NCBI GenBank assembly: GCA_050010315.1
Contig: JBEKLG010000102.1
Location: 1-6,673, forward strand
Direction: 5' to 3'
DNA from: Bog-793 sp050010315
Lineage (GTDB): Bacteria > Actinomycetota > Acidimicrobiia > Acidimicrobiales > Bog-793
DNA: 6,673 nucleotides
Shown: piece by piece, positions 1 through 5,506 of the stretch
Layout: every line of letters begins with the position of its first letter
Position numbering within the stretch: the stretch's first letter is position 1
Notes under the pieces: generated by a model
Told to the model about the DNA's origin: nothing
The model's database searches: none
Seen by the model: the letters and a program-made list of their open reading frames with translations, nothing else
Position numbers and translations under genes: made by a program

Positions 1-815
1 GCGACGTCACCACCATTCGCCAGCCCGCCTGCGGCGATCACGTGGACATAGAAGCCGGTCTCCTCGAGATGGCGGCGGCGCGCCCCGGCAGCATCGGCGA
101 TCGCCGTCGCCATCGGGACGGCCACGCCGAGCACGGCACGCGCCGATCCCCCCGACTCGCCGGGCCCGACGCCGACGAGGACGCCGACCGCACCGGTCCG
201 CATCAGGTGGAGTGCCCCCTGGTAGGAAGAACAGCCGCCGACGATCACCGGCAGGTCGAGGGTGCGGATGAAGCGCTCGAGGTTGAGCGCCGCCTTCGCC
301 CGCGAGACGTGCTCGGCGGAGATCGTCGCCGCCTGGACGACGAGGACGTCGAGGCCGCCCTCCACGGCGGCCGGCACGAGCTCCTCGGCGCGCCGCGGCG
401 TGACGGCGCCGCAGACCACGGCACCCTGGGCGGCGATCGCCCGCAGCCGCTCGCGGACGAGATCGGGCTGCACCGGGGCGCGGTAGATCTCCTGCAACCG
501 AGGCGTGACCCGCTCCGGCGCGATCTCGGCGATCTCGTCGAGAAGCGGCTGGGGATCCTCGTAACGGGTCCAAAGCCCCTCGAGGTCGATCACGGCGAGC
601 CCGCCGAGCGAGTCGATCGCCAACGCCGAGTCGGGCCCGACGATGCCGTCACGCGGGGCGGCGAGGAACGGGAGCGCGAAGCGGAAGGCGTCGAGCTGCC
701 ACGTGATGTCGACGTCTTGCGGGTCACGGGTGCGGCGCGAGGGCTGGATCGCGACCTCGTCGAGGCGCCAGCCGCGGCGACCGAACTTGCCGATCCCGAT
801 CTCGACCTCGGTCAC
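1..815 (-). CDS. guaB3: GuaB3-type, GuaB (IMP dehydrogenase)-related protein, 3' part missing
   Basis: This is a TIM-barrel protein of the IMPDH/GMP reductase superfamily, acting on purine nucleotides in the cytosol. 271 codons are visible and the C terminus runs off the left edge; family members are about 370-390 residues. Family marks are the N-terminal VEIGIGKFGRR, then AIQPSRRTRDP (about 22-32), TWQLDAFRF (38-46), DLEGLWTRYEDP (77-88), ALHLMRTGAVGVLVG (201-215) and VPMATAIADAA (233-243). No CBS pair interrupts the barrel, which separates it from GuaB. The GTG start at 815 has a good Shine-Dalgarno and puts the family N terminus at residue 4. The IMPDH active-site loop reads GPGESGGSAR, without the catalytic Cys, and the usual IADGG reads IAAGG (Ala262 replaces Asp). 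It lies 73 bp downstream of the Nudix gene. Assignment to GuaB3 is firm; the reaction is not. Some GuaB3 proteins are reported as GMP reductases, but that chemistry also needs the Cys, so this copy may be regulatory or act differently. Confidence 0.9.
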   Translation of the reverse strand, partial: MTEVEIGIGKFGRRGWRLDEVAIQPSRRTRDPQDVDITWQLDAFRFALPFLAAPRDGIVGPDSALAIDSLGGLAVIDLEGLWTRYEDPQPLLDEIAEIAPERVTPRLQEIYRAPVQPDLVRERLRAIAAQGAVVCGAVTPRRAEELVPAAVEGGLDVLVVQAATISAEHVSRAKAALNLERFIRTLDLPVIVGGCSSYQGALHLMRTGAVGVLVGVGPGESGGSARAVLGVAVPMATAIADAAGARRRHLEETGFYVHVIAAGGLANGGDV

Positions 816-822
816 GCGGGAG

Positions 823-832
823 CCTTCCCTTC
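823..832 (-). promoter_or_regulatory. Ribosome binding site of guaB3
   Basis: On the minus strand the sequence reads GAAGGGAAGG, 7 nt before the GTG at 815. It decides the start, since no ATG lies close to the conserved N terminus. Confidence 0.6.
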
Positions 833-888
833 GCGATTGCCGCGTCCCGACAGCGGGCAACGCCTGTGGACGCTAGTCGAGCCGCGAG

Positions 889-1557
889 TCAGGTCTCACC
901 AAAGATCGCCGCGAGCAGCTTCCAGACGATGCGGGCGGTCAGGCCCCAGACGAGGTCGTCGGCGAGTTCGGGGGTGCCGGCGAAAAAGCACACGTCGCTT
1001 TCGGCGCCGACCGGGCCCCAGCGCTCCTGCCAGGAGACCCCCTCGGCGGCGAGTGAGGCCACGGGCACCTCGAGGATCGCCGCGACCTCGCTCCCGTCGG
1101 CGACGAGGCGAGTGCGTCCGGTGACGATCCCGACGAAGGGCACGACCCGCTCGCGCTCGCGGCCCCGCTCGAGAACCCCGAACTCACCGACGACCTCGAC
1201 GAGATCCGGGTCGAGCCCGATCTCCTCGAACGACTCCCGCAACGCCGCCTCGAGTGCTTGCTCGCCCTCCTCGAGGTGGCCGCCGGGGAAGGCGATCTGG
1301 CCGGGGTCGCGGCCGAGCCCGTCGGAGCGCCGGATGAGGACGAGCGCTGCCTCCCCGCCCCGCTCGAGCACGGGAACGAGCACCGCCGAGTCGATCCGAC
1401 CGGCGTTACGCGGCGCCGCCAGTCCGGCGAGCGAAAGCCGTAAGCGGTCGAGGGAGACCGAACCACGAGCGGCGGGCCGGCACGCCAGCCAGGGGGCGGG
1501 CGTTCCGGGGCGGGCGCCGCGGGGACGAGGGACCCGCTGACGATACGTCGTAGGCAC
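889..1557 (-). CDS. Nudix hydrolase, CoA pyrophosphatase (NudL/YeaB) type
   Basis: Predicted to split CoA or its derivatives into 3',5'-ADP and 4'-phosphopantetheine, with divalent metal. The 222-residue protein has a complete Nudix box at residues 93-115 (G93, E99, R107-E108, E111-E112, G114-L115), where the Glu residues bind metal. Just before it lies LVLIRRSDGLGRDPGQIAFP (72-91), matching the CoA-specific pattern LxxxRSxxxxxxxGQxxFPGG that separates NudL-like enzymes from ADP-ribose or NTP Nudix proteins. The first 35 residues are rich in Arg and Pro, resemble no domain I know, and may be a disordered extension. GTG at 1557 is the only normal start codon before the domain. It has no Shine-Dalgarno, but a TACGCT hexamer ends 6 nt upstream, as in leaderless genes. 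The gene is 68 bp downstream of groEL, past a hairpin, and 73 bp upstream of guaB3. The class is well supported; the exact substrate is inferred. Confidence 0.88.
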   Translation of the reverse strand: MPTTYRQRVPRPRGARPGTPAPWLACRPAARGSVSLDRLRLSLAGLAAPRNAGRIDSAVLVPVLERGGEAALVLIRRSDGLGRDPGQIAFPGGHLEEGEQALEAALRESFEEIGLDPDLVEVVGEFGVLERGRERERVVPFVGIVTGRTRLVADGSEVAAILEVPVASLAAEGVSWQERWGPVGAESDVCFFAGTPELADDLVWGLTARIVWKLLAAIFGET

Positions 1558-1563
1558 GGGCGG

Positions 1564-1569
1564 AGCGTA
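1564..1569 (-). promoter_or_regulatory. Possible -10 element of a leaderless Nudix transcript
   Basis: TACGCT on the minus strand fits TAnnnT and ends 6 nt before the GTG at 1557, so transcription would begin at or next to the start codon. I see no -35 match at 16-18 bp; that stretch is part of the GC-rich hairpin. Leaderless mRNAs are common in actinobacteria. In such GC-rich DNA a single hexamer is weak evidence. Confidence 0.3.
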
Positions 1570-1572
1570 CCG

Positions 1573-1617
1573 GAACCCGCAACCGCCGCCGGCGAGCCCG
1601 GCGGCGTTGCGGGATTC
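1573..1617 (-). terminator. Long GC-rich hairpin after groEL, likely transcription terminator
   Basis: Arms CGCCGCCGG (1584-1592) and CCGGCGGCG (1598-1606) pair perfectly around the loop at 1593-1597. After a one-base bulge (1583) the stem continues with CCCGCAA (1576-1582) against TTGCGGG (1607-1613). After another bulge (1614) it ends with GAA against TTC. That makes about 19 bp in total, starting 8 nt after the groEL stop. No U-tract follows, which is usual for hairpin terminators in high-GC actinobacteria. It could instead be an RNA-stabilising 3' end or an attenuator allowing some read-through into the Nudix gene. Confidence 0.65.
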
Positions 1618-1625
1618 GGAGGGAC

Positions 1626-3257
1626 CTACATCAGCCCCGAGCCGTCGTAGCCCGTCGGGGGACCGGCGGGTTCCGGCTTCTTCTCGGGTTTTTCGACGAC
1701 AAGCACGTCGGTCGTGAGCAGGAGAGCAGCAACCGAGGCCGCGTTCTGCAGAGCCGAACGCGTCACCTTCGCCGGGTCGATGATCCCCGCCATGACGAGA
1801 TCCTCGAGCACACCGGTCTCGGCGTTCAGCCCGATGGTGCCCTTGCGCGCCTCGACGTCACGGACCATGACCGACCCCTCGAGGCCGGCATTGAGCGCGA
1901 TCCACTTCAGCGGCTCCTCGAGCGCACGGGCGACCGCCATCGCGCCCGTCTGCTCGTCGCCAGTGAGGGAATGCGCCACCTTCTCGACCGCGGCACGGCT
2001 GCGGAGCAGCGCCGTGCCGCCACCGGCGACGACGCCTTCTTCGATCGCGGCCCGGGTAGCCGAGAGGGCGTCCTCGATGCGGTGTTTCTTCTCCTTCAGC
2101 TCGACCTCGGTGGCCGCTCCGACCCGCACGACCGCAACACCCGAGACGAGCTTGGCGATCCGCTCCTGGAGCTTCTCCTTGTCCCAGTCCGAGTCGGACT
2201 CCTCGATCTCGCGCTTCATCTGCGCGATCCGCGCTTTCACCGCCTCTTCCGAGCCGGCGCCCTCGACGATCGTCGTGTCGTCCTTCGTGACGACAACGCG
2301 CCGGGCCCGGCCGAGCACGTCGAGCGCAGCTGACTCGAGCTTCAGCCCGACCTCTTCGGCGATGACCTGAGCACCGGTCAATACGGCGATGTCGGCGAGC
2401 ATGTCCTTGCGGCGCTGGGCGAAACCGGGGGCCTTCACGGCGACCGCCTGGAACGTGCCACGGATCTTGTTCACGACCAAGGTCGCGAGCGCCTCGCCCT
2501 CGACGTCCTCGGCGATGACGAGGAGCGGCTTGCCGGTCTGCATGACCTTCTCGAGCATCGGGATGAGATCGTGCACGGCGGAGATCTTCGAGTCGACGAT
2601 GAGGATGCTCGGCTCCTCGAGCACCGCCTCTTGCCGCTCGGGATCGCTCACGAAATACGGCGAGAGATAGCCCTTGTCGAACTGCATGCCCTCGGTGAAC
2701 TCGAGCTCGAGACCGAAGGTGTTCGACTCTTCTACGGTCACCGTCCCGTCCTTGCCGACCTTGTCGATCGCGTCGGCGAGCACCTCGCCGATCGAGGCGT
2801 CGGCGGCCGAGATCGCGGCGATCTGCGCGATCTCATGACGGCCCTCGACGTCGCGTGACTGGGCCTTGATCGAGTCGACCGCCGCGGCGACGGCACGCTC
2901 GATGCCGCGCTTCAGCGCCAGCGGGTTCGCGCCGGCGGCCACGTTGCGCAGGCCCTCGCGCACGAGCGCCTGGGCGAGCACGGTGGCTGTCGTCGTCCCG
3001 TCACCGGCGATGTCGTTCGTCTTCGTCGCCACCTCGCGGACGAGATGCGCGCCGAGGTTCTCGAACGGATCGTCGAGGTCGATCTCCTTGGCGATCGTCA
3101 CGCCGTCGTTGGTGATCGTCGGCGCGCCCCACTTCTTATCGAGGACGACGTTGCGGCCCTTGGGCCCGAGCGTCACCTTCACCGTGTCGGCGAGCTTGTT
3201 GACGCCGATCTCGAGACCGCGCCGGGCGTTCTCGTCGAAAAGCAGGAGCTTCGGCAT
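1626..3257 (-). CDS. groEL: Chaperonin GroEL (Hsp60)
   Basis: The large chaperonin subunit forms a double seven-membered ring that encloses unfolded proteins and folds them in ATP-driven cycles with GroES. The 543 residues include all three domains. The nucleotide site is intact: TLGPKGRNV (29-37), GDGTTTATV (85-93, Asp86), Asp396 in RIEDALSATRAA for ATP hydrolysis, and AGGGTALL (411-418). The apical substrate surface GYLSPYFVSD (196-205) is conserved, as is AEDVEGEALATLVVNKIRGT (249-268). Two oddities: the nearly invariant PGFGDRRK reads PGFAQRRK (277-284), and the tail after VEKPEKKPEP ends GYDGSGLM, with neither the usual GGM repeats nor the His-rich tail of mycobacterial GroEL1. Its ATG shares one base with the groES stop (TGATG), with AAGGTGA as the Shine-Dalgarno inside groES, so translation is probably coupled. 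Expression should follow the CIRCE promoter ahead of groES. Many actinobacteria carry a second groEL elsewhere; that cannot be judged here. Confidence 0.98.
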   Translation of the reverse strand: MPKLLLFDENARRGLEIGVNKLADTVKVTLGPKGRNVVLDKKWGAPTITNDGVTIAKEIDLDDPFENLGAHLVREVATKTNDIAGDGTTTATVLAQALVREGLRNVAAGANPLALKRGIERAVAAAVDSIKAQSRDVEGRHEIAQIAAISAADASIGEVLADAIDKVGKDGTVTVEESNTFGLELEFTEGMQFDKGYLSPYFVSDPERQEAVLEEPSILIVDSKISAVHDLIPMLEKVMQTGKPLLVIAEDVEGEALATLVVNKIRGTFQAVAVKAPGFAQRRKDMLADIAVLTGAQVIAEEVGLKLESAALDVLGRARRVVVTKDDTTIVEGAGSEEAVKARIAQMKREIEESDSDWDKEKLQERIAKLVSGVAVVRVGAATEVELKEKKHRIEDALSATRAAIEEGVVAGGGTALLRSRAAVEKVAHSLTGDEQTGAMAVARALEEPLKWIALNAGLEGSVMVRDVEARKGTIGLNAETGVLEDLVMAGIIDPAKVTRSALQNAASVAALLLTTDVLVVEKPEKKPEPAGPPTGYDGSGLM

Positions 3258-3550
3258 CAGCCACTCACCTTGGCGAGGACGTCACGGCTCGACAGGATGA
3301 GCAGGTCCTCGCCGTCGATCGTGATCTCCGTCCCGCCATACTTCGAGTACACGACCTTGTCGCCGACCTTCACGTCGAGCGGGATGAGCTCACCGGTGTT
3401 CTCCGCCCGGCGTCCGGGACCGGCGGCGAGGACTTCGCCCTGCTGGGGCTTTTCCTTCGCGGTGTCGGGGATGACGAGGCCCGACGCCGTCTTCTCCTCG
3501 GCCTCGCTCGGGCGAACGACGATGCGGTCGTCCAGCGGTTGCAGCTTCAT
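3257..3550 (-). CDS. groES: Co-chaperonin GroES (Hsp10)
   Basis: A seven-membered lid that caps the GroEL ring and discharges folded substrate. The protein has 97 residues, the normal length. It begins MKLQPLDDRIVVRP. The mobile loop runs over about residues 17-33, with the hydrophobic GLVIP (24-28) that docks on the GroEL apical domain. It is followed by GEVLAAGPG (38-46) and by VGDKVVYSKYGGTEI (62-76), the typical second half of the barrel. The frame is open for ten more codons upstream, to a start at 3580. ATG at 3550 is chosen because it has AGGAGG 8 nt upstream, gives the standard N terminus, and leaves the CIRCE operator outside the gene. The stop overlaps the groEL start by one base. 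No residue looks abnormal. Confidence 0.98.
   Translation of the reverse strand: MKLQPLDDRIVVRPSEAEEKTASGLVIPDTAKEKPQQGEVLAAGPGRRAENTGELIPLDVKVGDKVVYSKYGGTEITIDGEDLLILSSRDVLAKVSG
3265..3271 (-). promoter_or_regulatory. Ribosome binding site of groEL within groES
   Basis: AAGGTGA on the minus strand, 7 nt before the groEL ATG, lies in the last codons of groES. It supports re-initiation at the TGATG overlap. Confidence 0.6.
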
Positions 3551-3558
3551 ATGCGCGG

Positions 3559-3564
3559 CCTCCT
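3559..3564 (-). promoter_or_regulatory. Ribosome binding site of groES
   Basis: A perfect AGGAGG on the minus strand, 8 nt before the ATG at 3550. It is the strongest Shine-Dalgarno in the window, fitting a highly expressed gene, and it fixes the groES start against the longer open frame. Confidence 0.85.
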
Positions 3565-3573
3565 GTGGCTCCG

Positions 3574-3600
3574 TTGGCACTCTCTAGATTCGAGTGCCAA
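3574..3600 (-). promoter_or_regulatory. CIRCE operator (HrcA binding site)
   Basis: TTGGCACTC (3574-3582) and GAGTGCCAA (3592-3600) form a perfect 9-bp inverted repeat around a 9-bp spacer. This is the exact geometry of CIRCE (consensus TTAGCACTC-N9-GAGTGCTAA), with one compensated A-to-G / T-to-C change in each arm. CIRCE is bound by the repressor HrcA, which loses activity on heat shock when GroEL is occupied by unfolded proteins. It covers the last base of the -10 hexamer and the expected start of transcription, so bound HrcA would block initiation. hrcA is not in this window. Confidence 0.95.
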
Positions 3601-3628
3601 CGATACCGGCAGCGGCGCGCCCTGGCAA
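3600..3628 (-). promoter_or_regulatory. Sigma-70-type promoter of groESL
   Basis: On the minus strand, TTGCCA (3628-3623) matches the -35 consensus TTGACA at five of six positions. It is followed by exactly 17 bp and TATCGT (3605-3600) as the -10 (TAnnnT). Transcription would start near 3592-3594, inside CIRCE, leaving about 43 nt of leader that carries the rest of CIRCE and the Shine-Dalgarno. The match is by eye; the 17-bp spacing and the operator overlap make it convincing. Confidence 0.75.
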
Positions 3629-3645
3629 ACGGATGACCGCGGTGC

Positions 3646-3685
3646 TGACCAGGCTGCGACCGGAGAGACCCGGGCCGCCAGGTCA
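3646..3685 (-). terminator. Inverted repeat at the end of the mycothiol-isomerase-like gene, possible weak terminator
   Basis: TGACCAGGC (3646-3654) and GCCAGGTCA (3677-3685) are inverted copies with one central mismatch; the second arm includes the TGA stop. The 22-nt interior can fold a small CCGG/CCGG hairpin. There is no U-tract. It sits just before the groESL promoter, where a terminator would be expected, but the stem is modest. Confidence 0.35.
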
Positions 3686-4414
3686 GTCGAAGATGACGCC
3701 TCCCCAGGCCCCGGCGGCCGCCGGGTCGCCGAGGACGGTCACCGTCGCCGCGTCGGATGGGATCCGGTGGAGGAGCCAGAGATACAGGTCCGAGGCCGGG
3801 GCCTCGACGGTCGTCGCCGAGGGCACCGGGGGGTGGCGGGTCACGCGACCGGGTGCGAGTTCGAGGTGCCAGCTCGCGCCGGCGTCGGGAGCGACGAGGG
3901 CGAGCGAGCCCACCAGTCCCTCGACGGGGTGCACCGCGACGAGATGCTCGGCAATCGAGAGGAACTCGTCGATGCCGTCGGCGGCGAGCGACACGTCGAA
4001 GGGCGTCGCGCGGCCGGCGGCCGCCTCGGCGTCCCAGCGGTGGACCGCGGTCTCCTGAGCCATGCGCCGGAACCAGAAGGCCGCCGGGGCTACCCCGGTG
4101 CGCCAGTTCCAGACGGGCTCGTCGGGATCCGTCGCTGCCAAGGCGGCAACGAGAGCGGAGAGCGCCGCGTCGTAAGCGGCGGCGAGGTCGGCGAAGGCGA
4201 CCTCGGCGGCGAGCTCGGTGCGGGCCGGTCGTTCCGTCGCCTTTTCCCGCAGGATCCCGGTCACCCAGCGGTGGATCGCCTCGACGTGGGCGAGGAGCTG
4301 GCGCATGTCCCAGCCGGGACAGCTCGGCACCGGCACTCCCGGCGCGCCTTCCGCCGCCGCGGCGAGGCGGCCCCCTTCGAGGCGGACCATCGCGAGATGC
4401 GCCTCAGCGTCCAT
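3683..4414 (-). CDS. Maleylpyruvate isomerase family, mycothiol-dependent-type protein (DinB fold)
   Basis: The family joins an N-terminal DinB-like four-helix metal-binding domain to a C-terminal MDMPI domain. The founding member isomerises maleylpyruvate with mycothiol as cofactor; most relatives have unknown substrates. The 243-residue protein shows VPSCPGWDMRQLLAHVEAIH (29-48) and FRRMAQETAVHRWDAEAA (115-132). His43, Glu121 and His125 match the usual metal triad of two His and one Glu. The C-terminal part ends with SDLYLWLLHRIP (208-219) and VLGDP (227-231), typical of the MDMPI C domain. ATG at 4414 is chosen over the longer frame (open to 4597) because GGGGAGG lies 9 nt upstream and the longer form would overlap tsaD. 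It starts 59 bp after tsaD; a short palindrome (4452-4464) lies in that gap. Nothing near it suggests gentisate breakdown, so a general thiol-dependent role is more likely than maleylpyruvate isomerisation itself. Confidence 0.85.
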   Translation of the reverse strand: MDAEAHLAMVRLEGGRLAAAAEGAPGVPVPSCPGWDMRQLLAHVEAIHRWVTGILREKATERPARTELAAEVAFADLAAAYDAALSALVAALAATDPDEPVWNWRTGVAPAAFWFRRMAQETAVHRWDAEAAAGRATPFDVSLAADGIDEFLSIAEHLVAVHPVEGLVGSLALVAPDAGASWHLELAPGRVTRHPPVPSATTVEAPASDLYLWLLHRIPSDAATVTVLGDPAAAGAWGGVIFD

Positions 4415-4423
4415 CGCCGAGAT

Positions 4424-4430
4424 CCTCCCC
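4424..4430 (-). promoter_or_regulatory. Ribosome binding site of the mycothiol-isomerase-like gene
   Basis: GGGGAGG on the minus strand, 9 nt before the ATG at 4414. It selects this start over the in-frame upstream start that would overlap tsaD. Confidence 0.65.
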
Positions 4431-4473
4431 GCTTTCCGCCCGCGGCGCCACCTCGTCCGACGAGCCGGCCCCG

Positions 4474-5493
4474 TCAATGGCGACTCGCGCCGGGGAACGC
4501 CAGCCCGGGCTCGGCGCCGGCATCGAGCCCCGTCGGGCCCTCGGCGAGCAGCTGGAAGTACGCCGCCGCGGCGATCATCGCCGCGTTGTCCGTGCACATC
4601 GCCAGGCTCGGGAGGTAGACGCCGAGGCCGGCTTCGCCGGCGGCGCGGCGGACCGCGGCGCGTAGCGGACCGTTGGCCGCGACCCCCCCGGCGAGGCAGA
4701 CCGAGCGCGCCCGCGCCACCGCGGCGGCACGCATCGCCTTGGTTACGAGGATCTCGACGACGGCGGCTTGGAATGACGCCGCGACGTCGGCACCCGAGAC
4801 GTCGGGGTGGGCACGCACGTAGTGGACGACGGCGGTCTTCAGCCCCGAGAACGACAGGTCCAGGCCCTCACGCAGCATCGGCCGCGGGAAGGCGATCGCC
4901 GCCGGATCGCCCATCGCCGCGGCCCGCTCGATCGCCGGACCACCCGGATAGGCGAGGCCGAGAAAACGCGCCACCTTGTCGAACGCCTCGCCGGCGGCGT
5001 CGTCGACCGTCTCGCCGAGCACCTCGTAATCACGGGGACCGGTCATTTTCACGATCAGGCTGTGTCCGCCCGAGACGAGGACGACGACGGCCGGGAGCTC
5101 GATTCCGGGATCCTCGAGCAGCGAGGCGTAGAGGTGGCCCTCGAGGTGGTTCACCCCGGCGTAGGGAACGCCCCACGCCAGGGCGAGCGCCTTGGCGAAG
5201 GACACGCCGACCAAGAGCGCGCCGATGAGGCCCGGCCCCGCCGTCGCGGCGACGGCGTCGACCGGGGGCCGTGCTGCCGGGGCGAGGCCGGCCGCGTCGA
5301 GCGCCTCGGCGACGACCGGGACGATCCTCTCGAGGTGGGCCCGTCCGGCGAGCTCGGGGACGACGCCGCCGAAATGGGCGTGCAGGTCGACCTGGCTCGA
5401 CACGACCGACGAGCGGACCTTCCGGCCGCCTGTTACGACGGCGGCGGCCGTCTCGTCGCACGACGTCTCCACGGCGAGGATGGTCTCGGCCAC
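4474..5493 (-). CDS. tsaD: tRNA N6-adenosine threonylcarbamoyltransferase TsaD
   Basis: TsaD (Gcp/YgjD/Kae1 family) transfers the threonylcarbamoyl group from threonylcarbamoyl-AMP to A37 of tRNAs reading ANN codons, working with TsaB and TsaE. The protein has 339 residues, as usual. The ASKHA-fold signatures are complete: ILAVETSCDETAAAVV (5-20), NHLEGH (115-120) with the metal ligands His116 and His120, VLVSGGHSLI (138-147), DDAAGEAFDKVARFLGL (164-180), LSFSGLKTAV (213-222), LAGGVAANGPLR (267-278) and CTDNAAMIA (300-308), where Asp302 is the third ligand. The frame is open 24 codons further upstream, but those overlap the end of rimI and lack homology. GTG at 5493 gives the standard N terminus and has GAGGA 6 nt upstream, 13 bp after the rimI stop. 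It is expected to be co-transcribed with tsaB and rimI. Nothing is missing; this is a functional-looking enzyme. Confidence 0.97.
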   Translation of the reverse strand: MAETILAVETSCDETAAAVVTGGRKVRSSVVSSQVDLHAHFGGVVPELAGRAHLERIVPVVAEALDAAGLAPAARPPVDAVAATAGPGLIGALLVGVSFAKALALAWGVPYAGVNHLEGHLYASLLEDPGIELPAVVVLVSGGHSLIVKMTGPRDYEVLGETVDDAAGEAFDKVARFLGLAYPGGPAIERAAAMGDPAAIAFPRPMLREGLDLSFSGLKTAVVHYVRAHPDVSGADVAASFQAAVVEILVTKAMRAAAVARARSVCLAGGVAANGPLRAAVRRAAGEAGLGVYLPSLAMCTDNAAMIAAAAYFQLLAEGPTGLDAGAEPGLAFPGASRH

Positions 5494-5499
5494 CAACGG

Positions 5500-5504
5500 T
5501 CCTC
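5500..5504 (-). promoter_or_regulatory. Ribosome binding site of tsaD
   Basis: GAGGA on the minus strand, 6 nt before the GTG at 5493, in the 13-bp gap after rimI. It supports the shorter TsaD over the open frame reaching back into rimI. Confidence 0.5.
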
Positions 5505-5506
5505 GC

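Noticed and set aside
837..860. Inverted repeat TTGCCGC...GCGGGCAA in the gap before guaB3
   Set aside because: The stem is only 7 bp with a bulge, has no U-tract and lies just before the guaB3 Shine-Dalgarno. It could be an mRNA hairpin, but chance is likely at this base composition.
42..1124. Plus-strand open frame of 360 codons opposite guaB3 and the Nudix gene
   Set aside because: It crosses the boundary between two recognisable minus-strand genes and encodes Arg-rich sequence typical of an antisense shadow.
4452..4464. Palindrome CTCGTCCGACGAG between tsaD and the mycothiol-isomerase-like gene
   Set aside because: At most a 5-bp stem with a 3-nt loop; too short to call a terminator or an operator.
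3539..4618. Long plus-strand open frame (359 codons) opposite groES and the mycothiol-isomerase-like gene
   Set aside because: It is antisense to two clear genes and the CIRCE promoter, its product is Arg/Gly/Asp-rich low-complexity sequence with no motif, and long mirror frames are normal in DNA this GC-rich.
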